Shown here one piece after another: positions 57,639 through 64,000 of a stretch of 64,000 nucleotides of DNA. The number at the start of each line of letters is the position of its first letter. Position 1 is the stretch's first letter. The notes beneath the pieces are model-generated. The model did no database searches. It saw nothing but the letters and a program-made list of their open reading frames with translations, and was not told the origin of the DNA. Both the position numbers and the translations under genes were made by a program. Source of the DNA: Candidatus Neomarinimicrobiota bacterium (GTDB lineage Bacteria > Fidelibacterota > JAANXI01); NCBI GenBank assembly GCA_021734025.1, contig JAIPJS010000013.1, forward strand, positions 52,828-116,827. Reading direction: 5' to 3'.

Positions 57639-58199
57639 ATGACAAACCTCATGCAAACGCAACAGAAAGACATAGAAATTACTGGCGAGATTCTGACCGC
57701 GTACGGGAAAATCCTGAAATATCCGGATGATCAATATAGTGAACAGGTTCAGGAGTGGGTGGAATCTCTGGAAGGATATCCGGAAATCAGGAGTCATGTT
57801 CAGCCGTTCGTGCAGCACGCGGAAAACGCATCCTTGGGCAAACTCGAGGAACTATTCGTCAAGACGTTCGAGATGAATAAAAAACGTCCACTGGAGATTG
57901 GCTGGCACCTGTACGGCGAGGAGTACAAGCGCGGCCAGTTCCTGGTAAAGATGCGGGATCTGCTGCGTGAGCATGGAATTCAGGAAAACGGCGAACTGCC
58001 GGATCATCTGACCTATTGCCTGACGGTGCTCCCGAAACTTGATTCGGCTGATACAGAAACCTTTGTACGAAAATATATGCACCCGGCAATTGACAGCATT
58101 ATAGAAGGCTTCGGTGAGGAGGAAAATCCATATCTGAGCGTGGTGGAATCTCTCTCCATGCTATTGGAAGGAGCCTACGGAAGGAGCGAAGAAGAATGA
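57639..58199 (+). CDS. narJ: Nitrate reductase assembly chaperone
   Basis: 186 residues of the TorD/NarJ helical family. Typical segments are ILKYPDDQYSEQVQEWVESL near the start and EIGWHLYGEEYKRGQFLVKM then LPDHLTYCLTVLP in the middle. It binds NarG and promotes molybdenum cofactor insertion before membrane attachment. ATG 57639 is used by default; ATG 57651 is possible. The stop overlaps narI by 4 bases (ATGA). Confidence 0.94.
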   Translation: MTNLMQTQQKDIEITGEILTAYGKILKYPDDQYSEQVQEWVESLEGYPEIRSHVQPFVQHAENASLGKLEELFVKTFEMNKKRPLEIGWHLYGEEYKRGQFLVKMRDLLREHGIQENGELPDHLTYCLTVLPKLDSADTETFVRKYMHPAIDSIIEGFGEEENPYLSVVESLSMLLEGAYGRSEEE

Positions 58200-58921
58200 A
58201 TCAGGGCTTTACTTATTTGAATCTGCTGCTGTATGCCGTCCTGCCGTATCTGGCGATCTTCACGTTGCTGCTTGTCTCTATTTATCGGTATCTCCGGCTT
58301 GGATATTCCTACTCTAGCCTGTCCTCGCAATTTCTCGAAAACAAGCAGCATTTCTGGGGATTGGTTCCGTTTCATTACGGAATCATCACCATCCTCGCAG
58401 GACACCTGATTGGTTTCCTCATCCCGAAGCAGGTACTCTGGTGGAACAGCGTTCCAGCCCGGCTGTACGTGCTGGAGATCACCGCATTTATCGGCGGTGT
58501 GTTTACGCTCATCGGGCTGGTGAATATTATGATTCGCAGGTTCACCGACACCAAGGCGCGGATGACAACTACCACCGCCGACTGGATTGTGATCGGCATC
58601 CTGCTGTTCTCAGTAGGCACCGGGCTGTTCACCGCGATCTTTCATCGCTGGGGCAGCTCGTGGTTTGCGGCATCCATGGCGCCCTATCTCTGGTCAATCA
58701 TCAAATTGAATCCGCAGATCAACTTTATTACGCCGATGCCGATCCTGGTAAAGTTGCACATCATCGCGGCGTACGTGATGGTGCTGCTGTTCCCGTTCAC
58801 CCGGCTGGTACACATTTTGGTGGTGCCGAATCCGTATCTCTGGCGAAAGCCGCAGCTGGTGCGCTGGAACTGGGATCGCAAACGTATCAGAACAACCACA
58901 TTTAAACCCAGGCAGAAATAA
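58196..58921 (+). CDS. narI: Respiratory nitrate reductase gamma subunit (cytochrome b)
   Basis: 241 residues with five membrane helices. Heme b ligands match NarI spacing: two His ten residues apart in FHYGIITILAGHLIG, and two His eighteen apart in LHIIAAYVMVLLFPFTRLVH. It oxidises quinol at the periplasmic side and feeds electrons to NarH. It is translationally coupled to narJ and 6 bases before narK. Confidence 0.97.
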   Translation: MNQGFTYLNLLLYAVLPYLAIFTLLLVSIYRYLRLGYSYSSLSSQFLENKQHFWGLVPFHYGIITILAGHLIGFLIPKQVLWWNSVPARLYVLEITAFIGGVFTLIGLVNIMIRRFTDTKARMTTTTADWIVIGILLFSVGTGLFTAIFHRWGSSWFAASMAPYLWSIIKLNPQINFITPMPILVKLHIIAAYVMVLLFPFTRLVHILVVPNPYLWRKPQLVRWNWDRKRIRTTTFKPRQK

Positions 58922-58927
58922 TTTCCA

Positions 58928-60277
58928 ATGAATGCACAGACTGACACCCTCACGCAGACCGAGTCCCCGCAGGAGAAAAAGGGGCGGAAACTCGCAGATC
59001 GGATTACCGGTTCGCCAAACCATGGCCTGTTCGGCGCAACTCTGGGATTTTTCGTTGGCTTTGCGGCGGTCTCGCTGTTCGGGCCGACCGCCAAACTCCT
59101 GGACGAAAATATGATGATGACCTCCGTCCAGCTGGGGCTGTTGGTCGCCATGCCCAGCCTCTCCGGCTCACTGTTACGTATTCCCTTTGGCGCGTGGGTC
59201 GATACCACCGGTGGACGCAAGCCGTTTCTGATATTACTACTCTTATCGGCCGCCGGAATGGCCGGCCTGTACGGACTGCTCTGGCTGGTCGGCCCGGAAA
59301 GCCTGACTATCGATTATTATCCGCTGCTCTTAGCCTTTGCGCTGTTAAGCGGTTGCGGAATCGCCACGTTTTCCGTGGGAATCGGGCAGGTCTCGTACTG
59401 GTTTCCAAAGAAGAAGCAGGGCTGGGCCCTTGGCGCCTACGCCGGTTTCGGCAATATTGCTCCGGGACTATTCTCGTATTTAGTGCCGCTGCTTATCGGC
59501 GCTATCGCGATTACCGCCACGTACGGCATCTGGCTGGGATTTCTGCTGCTGGGCATCGCTGTCTACTATTTCTTCGCCCCGAACGCCTACTTTTTCCAGC
59601 TCCGTAACTACGGATATTCCTTTCAGGATGCCAAAACAGCCTCGGCCGAACTTGGACAGGAGCTTTTTCCCCAGGAAGGCGTGTGGACGGGGCTCATCAA
59701 GGCGGCGAAAATCTGGCGCACCTGGCCCCTGGTTTTTCTCTATTTCACCACGTTTGGCGGTTTTCTGGCGCTGACTGCGTGGTTCCCGACCTACTGGCAG
59801 GAATTTTTCAACAAGCCTCTGGCAGTGGCCGGCGGATTTACCATGCTCTATTCCGTTCTCGCTTCAGTCATCCGGGTTCCCGGTGGCATTATCTCCGACA
59901 AAGTCGGCGGCGTTCCGACGATTATTGTCTCGATGACTATCAATCTGATCGGCGCTATTCTCCTCATCTGGGGTGGCAGCATGGTTATGGCTATCATTGG
60001 ACTCTTGTTAATGGCCATCGGAATGGGCGTGAGCAACGCTGGCGTGTTTAAACTGGTACCGCAATATATCGAGGAAGCGGTTGGCGGTGGTTCCGGCTGG
60101 GTCGGCGGACTCGGCGCGCTGGGCGGATTTGTCATTCCCCCGGTGATGGGCTGGTTCGTTGAAGTTCAGGGTGATGCCGGATACGCCAATGGATTTTTGG
60201 TGTTCGTCGTACTTTCGATTATTTCACTCGGACTTGTCTTTCTCCTGAAGCGAACGGAGGCCGGCGCAGATGCGTAA
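58928..60277 (+). CDS. narK: Nitrate/nitrite transporter (NarK, NNP family)
   Basis: 449 residues, 12 membrane helices after a 35-residue polar N-terminus. The nitrate-porter signature is clear in GIATFSVGIGQVSYWFPKKK followed by GWALGAYAGFGNIAPG, with arginine-bearing helix SLSGSLLRIPFGAWVD (substrate-binding Arg). A second signature-like segment is GMGVSNAGVFKLVPQYI. It is an MFS nitrate importer or nitrate/nitrite exchanger. Its last 8 bases overlap the start of the actA-like gene. Confidence 0.96.
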   Translation: MNAQTDTLTQTESPQEKKGRKLADRITGSPNHGLFGATLGFFVGFAAVSLFGPTAKLLDENMMMTSVQLGLLVAMPSLSGSLLRIPFGAWVDTTGGRKPFLILLLLSAAGMAGLYGLLWLVGPESLTIDYYPLLLAFALLSGCGIATFSVGIGQVSYWFPKKKQGWALGAYAGFGNIAPGLFSYLVPLLIGAIAITATYGIWLGFLLLGIAVYYFFAPNAYFFQLRNYGYSFQDAKTASAELGQELFPQEGVWTGLIKAAKIWRTWPLVFLYFTTFGGFLALTAWFPTYWQEFFNKPLAVAGGFTMLYSVLASVIRVPGGIISDKVGGVPTIIVSMTINLIGAILLIWGGSMVMAIIGLLLMAIGMGVSNAGVFKLVPQYIEEAVGGGSGWVGGLGALGGFVIPPVMGWFVEVQGDAGYANGFLVFVVLSIISLGLVFLLKRTEAGADA

Positions 60278-60938
60278 CGGTTTTCTTCTCCGCAGTATCG
60301 GTATCGGCGTCCTGTTGCTCCTGATTGCCGGCGGTGTACTCTATCTGCAGCAAACAAACATCAACCGTCCGGGAAATCACCAGGGATATTCGCCGAAGCA
60401 GCCCATTGATTTTTCCCATCAGATGCACGCCGGCGAACTGGAGATTTCCTGTAACTATTGCCATACCAGTGTGGAAAAAAGCCAGACAGCGGAAATTCCG
60501 GCGACCAGCACCTGTATGAACTGTCACAAGTTCGTAAGCGCGCCGTGGGATTCGGTCAAACTGGAAGAACAGCGCGCCGAAGAAGAGGAACGCGATCCAA
60601 ACCTCATCGTCTCTGCGGAGATCCGAAAAATTTATGAGTCTGCAGGATTTGATCCGCAATCTATGGAGTATTCCAATACGGATGATGCCCAGTCGATACG
60701 ATGGACGAAGGTGCACAATCTGCCGGATTTTGTGGCATTCGAGCATCGGCGGCACGTGACCGCCGGTGTGGATTGCCAGCAGTGCCATGGCGACGTGGCG
60801 GCCATGGAGCGGGTGGAACAGGCGAAATCGCTCTCCATGGGATGGTGCGTGAACTGTCACCGGGACGTGAATAATGACCTCGTTTCCGGACTGGAAAAAC
60901 GATACGCCTCAACGGATTGTGGTGCCTGCCACTACTAA
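60270..60938 (+). CDS. actA: Pentaheme cytochrome c, ActA-like subunit of alternative complex III
   Basis: 222 residues. An N-terminal anchor helix (about 8-28) is followed by five heme motifs: CNYCH, CMNCH, CQQCH, CVNCH and CGACH. ActA-type context is visible: QPIDFSHQMHAGELEISCNY, FEHRRHVTAGVDCQQCHGDV and LSMGWCVNCHRDVN. In ACIII this subunit transfers electrons from the quinol-oxidising core to periplasmic cytochrome c. The ATG lies inside the end of narK (8-base overlap), tying it to the nar transcript. The partner gene (61742) follows after an 803-bp repeat array. Confidence 0.92.
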   Translation: MRNGFLLRSIGIGVLLLLIAGGVLYLQQTNINRPGNHQGYSPKQPIDFSHQMHAGELEISCNYCHTSVEKSQTAEIPATSTCMNCHKFVSAPWDSVKLEEQRAEEEERDPNLIVSAEIRKIYESAGFDPQSMEYSNTDDAQSIRWTKVHNLPDFVAFEHRRHVTAGVDCQQCHGDVAAMERVEQAKSLSMGWCVNCHRDVNNDLVSGLEKRYASTDCGACHY

Positions 60939-60945
60939 TAATTTG

Positions 60946-61730
60946 GCAGGATTAACAGGATGGACAGGATTAAAAAACACGAATAAAAACCTTAAATAAA
61001 AACGAATAGATATAAATAAAAGGAAACTCTTAGGACAGAAGAAACTCATAATGAATTATCATTTCGTATCAACCTTTCTTGGGGTGGTGGGGAAATCCAG
61101 TGAATCCTGTAAATCCTGTCTGAGGTTTTTGAATGGATAAACAGCATATACAGGATAAAACCAACAAGAATGACAAACCGCGAATAGACGCAAATGAACA
61201 CGAATAAAAGAGCAGACATCATTTATGATAGAACGACAGTTTTTACTACCAGTTTTTTGTGGGGAATGGGGGGATTAATCCAGTGAATCCTGTCCGGGTT
61301 TTTTGACAGGATTCATAGGATATACAGGATAAAATCAAAAAGAATGGCGACAGCGAAGAAACGCGAATAAAAGAAAATCCTTATGACAGAAGAAATTCAA
61401 AAATGAATCATGGCTCTTTATTCACATTTTCGTTTTCGAACGGGTAGGGAACAATCCAGTCAATCCCGTAAATCTTGGCAAAGAGAGGTTTTTTTAGGAA
61501 TGATAGGACAGGATTAACAGGATTGTCAGGATAAAAAAACGGCTAGTATTAAAATTGACTAAAAATAATAGATCACATTAAACGCTTTGATTAACACTGC
61601 AAATAAATACCAATGAATTCAAACGAGATTATAACTAAGTATCAACAGTTAAAATACAATAATTACGGCAAGATTTTTGGAAGTTTCCTGGTGTTTAAAT
61701 CCAGTCAATCCCGTAAATCCTGTCAAAAAG
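60946..61730. repeat. Tandem array of four intergenic repeat A units
   Basis: Four units of roughly 150-220 bp: 60946-61122, 61133-61305, 61305-61485 and 61507-61730. Each starts with a variant of GACAGGATTAACAGGAT and ends with CCAGT(C/G)AATCCYGTAAATC, the approximate reverse complement of the start, so each unit can form a long hairpin. Interiors are AT-rich with words like CGAATAAAAG and a G-run (GGGGTGGTGGGG-like) before the right end. No open frame is credible. The array separates actA from actB. Confidence 0.85.
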
Positions 61731-61741
61731 ATGAGTTTTAA

Positions 61742-64000
61742 ATGAAGTCTGAAAAACAATACTGGCGGGGATTCGAGGAGCGGGACGAGACCGAGGAATA
61801 TCTGGAGAAGGCGCAGACTGAATTCCCGGAGCCTCCGAAAAAATTCACCGGCAAATCCGGCGTTACCCGGCGATCCTTTCTGAAGGCGGCGGGTTTTACA
61901 ATCGCCGGTTCTGTGCTGACAGCCTGCTCCCGCGGCCCGGTGAAAAAGGCGATCCCATATCTGAACAAGCCGGAGGAAGTGACACCCGGAAAGGCGTTCT
62001 GGTACGCCTCCACCTGCCACGGATGCAGCGCCAGGTGCGGGGTATTGGTGAAAAACCGGGACGGTCGTCCAATCAAACTCGAAGGCAATCCGCAACACCC
62101 GCTTTCGCAGGGAGGGCTCTGTGCTGTTGGACAGGCATCGGTGCTGGATCTGTATGACTCCCAGCGAATCAGCCAGCCGGAGATCGATGGAAAACCGACG
62201 ACCTGGAATGATGTCGACAGCAGAGTCCGGGTGGCGTTATCAGAAAGAACCGGCAAGACAGTGCTGCTCACCGGGACGGTTACCAGTCCGACTACACGTG
62301 CTGTCATAAATGAATTCACTGAAGAATATCCGAATTTTTCGCACATCGAATACGACCCGGTATCGTACGAGGGGATCCTGGAGGCACATCAAGAACTGTA
62401 CGGAAGACGCGTCCTGCCACGCTATCAATTCGAAAAAGCCCAAATGATTTTGAGTCTGGACGCCGACTTCCTCGGCACCTGGATTTCGCCGGTGGAGTAC
62501 TCCAAAGGATACTCGAAGAACCGGACGCCTGATCCGGAGCATCCGGAGATGTCGTACCACGTGCAGGTGGAGAGCCGGATGTCCCTGACCGGCAGCAACG
62601 CCGACCTGCGGATTCCGCTGTCGCCTCAGGAGATTTACCGGTTGACGGCAAACCTGGCGAATACCGTTGCGAAAAAAGCCGGGCGATCAGCGCGATTCGG
62701 CAGTCACGAGCTCCCAATAGACAAAAACGATTTTAAGGAGTTAGTTGCCCGGCTCTGGGAGCATCGCGGCGAGAGTCTGGTGGTGAGCGGGAGTAACGAT
62801 GTTAGCGTTCAGAAGGCTGTCGCATTTATTAATGAAGTGTTGGGTAACGTCGGAACCACAGTAGATATTGCAAATCCGTCGTACCAAAAGCGCGGAAATT
62901 CTGAGGCAGTTCAATCACTTTTAACTGATATGCAGTCCGGCGAAGTCGGCACTTTAATCATCTCTGGCGTAAATCCTGTATATGATCTTTCAAATGGAGA
63001 AGATTTCGGCTCGGCACTTGAAAAAGTCGAACTCACGATCGGACTCAACGACCAGCGGGATGAAACTATGGAAGCGGTTTCGGTGCACTGTCCCACGCCG
63101 CACTTTTTGGAATCCTGGCATGACAGTAAGCCGGTGGATGGTATTTTCTCAATAACACAGCCGAACATTCAAAAATTGGGCGATACACGTACATTAAGAG
63201 AATCGCTCTCTGCATGGATTGGTAAGCCCGCCGACAACTACACGCTGATACGTAATCGCTGGGAAAAGGAAGTATTTGCGCAGAGCGGATCCAAAGAAAA
63301 TTTCCAGACCTTCTGGGATTATGCCGTTCACGACGGCTATGTGGATTTATCAGATACACCTTCGACGCAACCAAGGTTTGACGCAGGAGCATTGGAGCCT
63401 GTCCCGAAAATTGAAGAATCATCCGGATTGACGCTGCTATCGTATCAAAAATCCGGAATGCTGGATGGAAGTCACGCCCACAATCCGTGGCTGCAGGAGA
63501 TGCCGGATCCGATTTCCAAGGTGACGTGGGATAATTATGCGAGTATCGCTCCGGAGACGTCAAAACAACTGAATATTGAAACTGGCGATATCCTCCGGTT
63601 AAAAACCGGCGACGGCTCCGTCGAACTTCCGGCGCTGGTACAGCCGGGACAGCATCCTTCTGTCATCGCGATTGCGCTGGGATATGGTCGGAACATCACC
63701 AAAAGATTTCATGGAGTTGGTCCGGAGTGGATTCAGGCGAAACCCACCGTCGAAAAAGGGGAAACGGTGGGAGAGCGGATAACCCATCTGTTCCCGGCCG
63801 ATTCGGATTTTATGGTCGAAGTTGAAATTGAAATGACCGGGGCATCAACCGAACTGGCGCAGACGCAGACGCATCACACCCTGGATATCCCGGAAAAATT
63901 CGGCGGCGCGGATCGGCAGATGGTGCGGGAATCTACTTTGTCCGAATTCGCAGAGCATCCCACCCACGAGTCCGGGCACAGTCAGGAAGATCTCCAGCTC
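61742..64000 (+). CDS. actB: Alternative complex III Fe-S/molybdopterin-like subunit, ActB (3' end missing)
   Basis: 753 codons are visible and the frame is open to the window end. A Tat-type signal (TRRSFLKAAGF, residues 42-52) continues to LTAC at residue 62. A cluster motif C92-x2-C95-x3-C99-x27-C127 lies in TCHGCSARCGVL ... GGLCAVGQ, as in the first Fe-S site of molybdopterin oxidoreductases. Further segments (ASVLDLYDSQR, SLDADFLGTW, AHNPWLQEMPDPISKVTWDN) match ActB-type proteins. The ferredoxin-like C-terminal half expected for ActB lies beyond the window. Position after actA supports ACIII; a related CISM enzyme is the alternative. Confidence 0.88.
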   Translation, partial: MKSEKQYWRGFEERDETEEYLEKAQTEFPEPPKKFTGKSGVTRRSFLKAAGFTIAGSVLTACSRGPVKKAIPYLNKPEEVTPGKAFWYASTCHGCSARCGVLVKNRDGRPIKLEGNPQHPLSQGGLCAVGQASVLDLYDSQRISQPEIDGKPTTWNDVDSRVRVALSERTGKTVLLTGTVTSPTTRAVINEFTEEYPNFSHIEYDPVSYEGILEAHQELYGRRVLPRYQFEKAQMILSLDADFLGTWISPVEYSKGYSKNRTPDPEHPEMSYHVQVESRMSLTGSNADLRIPLSPQEIYRLTANLANTVAKKAGRSARFGSHELPIDKNDFKELVARLWEHRGESLVVSGSNDVSVQKAVAFINEVLGNVGTTVDIANPSYQKRGNSEAVQSLLTDMQSGEVGTLIISGVNPVYDLSNGEDFGSALEKVELTIGLNDQRDETMEAVSVHCPTPHFLESWHDSKPVDGIFSITQPNIQKLGDTRTLRESLSAWIGKPADNYTLIRNRWEKEVFAQSGSKENFQTFWDYAVHDGYVDLSDTPSTQPRFDAGALEPVPKIEESSGLTLLSYQKSGMLDGSHAHNPWLQEMPDPISKVTWDNYASIAPETSKQLNIETGDILRLKTGDGSVELPALVQPGQHPSVIAIALGYGRNITKRFHGVGPEWIQAKPTVEKGETVGERITHLFPADSDFMVEVEIEMTGASTELAQTQTHHTLDIPEKFGGADRQMVRESTLSEFAEHPTHESGHSQEDLQL

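Noticed and set aside
60946..61730. CRISPR array
   Set aside because: Repeats are long, diverged and inverted at their ends; there are no short identical repeats with regular unique spacers and no cas genes.
61742..64000. Nitrate or tetrathionate reductase catalytic subunit
   Set aside because: The protein follows an ActA-type pentaheme cytochrome and shows ActB-like segments rather than the catalytic motifs of those enzymes, although a related CISM enzyme cannot be fully excluded.

Overview
The window reads as chromosomal DNA of a Gram-negative member of the FCB group (Bacteroidota, Rhodothermota, Balneolota, Calditrichota, Ignavibacteriota and relatives). The reasons are two giant exported proteins that end in a type IX secretion (T9SS) sorting domain with a PNPFNP motif, a sensor kinase with a two-component-regulator propeller, lipoproteins with WD40-like propellers, and the start of an alternative complex III (ACIII) locus. 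Finer placement is not possible from the sequence alone. Shine-Dalgarno sequences are visible before several genes.

Layout. 1-3.3 kb (minus): tripartite RND efflux operon (outer membrane factor, adaptor, and the start of the permease). 3.6-9.2 kb (minus): a secreted zincin-like metallopeptidase with a PQQ-type propeller and T9SS tail. 9.6-10.6 kb: acyl-ACP desaturase with a CRP/FNR-type palindrome upstream. 10.7-17.2 kb (minus): a 2167-residue PKD/Ig/YCF48-like T9SS protein. 17.4 kb: small zinc-ribbon protein. 17.9-22.8 kb: FG-GAP/ASPIC sensor kinase overlapping its sigma-54 response regulator. 22.8-26.7 kb: two membrane proteins, a stand-alone E2-type acyltransferase and an MFS transporter. 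26.8-31.1 kb (minus): tandem family of four propeller lipoprotein copies, two intact and two decayed. 31.2-35.2 kb (minus): long-chain acyl-CoA ligase, TerC-type membrane protein and a DUF523/DUF1722 protein. 35.5-37.8 kb: quinol-type nitric oxide reductase. 38.2-42.3 kb: hybrid propeller sensor kinase. 42.5-44.8 kb: zwf-pgl. 45.3-49.4 kb: regulatory operon (Fe-S-type Rrf2 regulator, Cys-rich PAS kinase, sigma-54 activator). 50.7-64 kb: respiratory cluster of diheme cytochrome c, narG, narH, narJ, narI, narK, actA and actB (actB runs off the end).

The most coherent system is the last 19 kb. An Rrf2/kinase/sigma-54-activator operon lies directly upstream of a good sigma-54 (-24/-12) promoter candidate at 50627-50642. 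That promoter would drive a canonical cytoplasm-facing nitrate reductase together with a Thermus-like diheme cytochrome c, a nitrate/nitrite transporter, and, by an 8-base overlap, the first gene of an ACIII quinol:cytochrome c oxidoreductase. With the NO reductase at 35.5 kb this suggests part of a denitrification-type electron transport chain. The gaps between these respiratory genes are unusually long and are filled with several families of palindromic, dispersed intergenic repeats, some of which recur at 44.8-45.2 kb and 49.5-50.3 kb.

No rRNA, tRNA, CRISPR array, insertion sequence with transposase, or replication origin was recognised.
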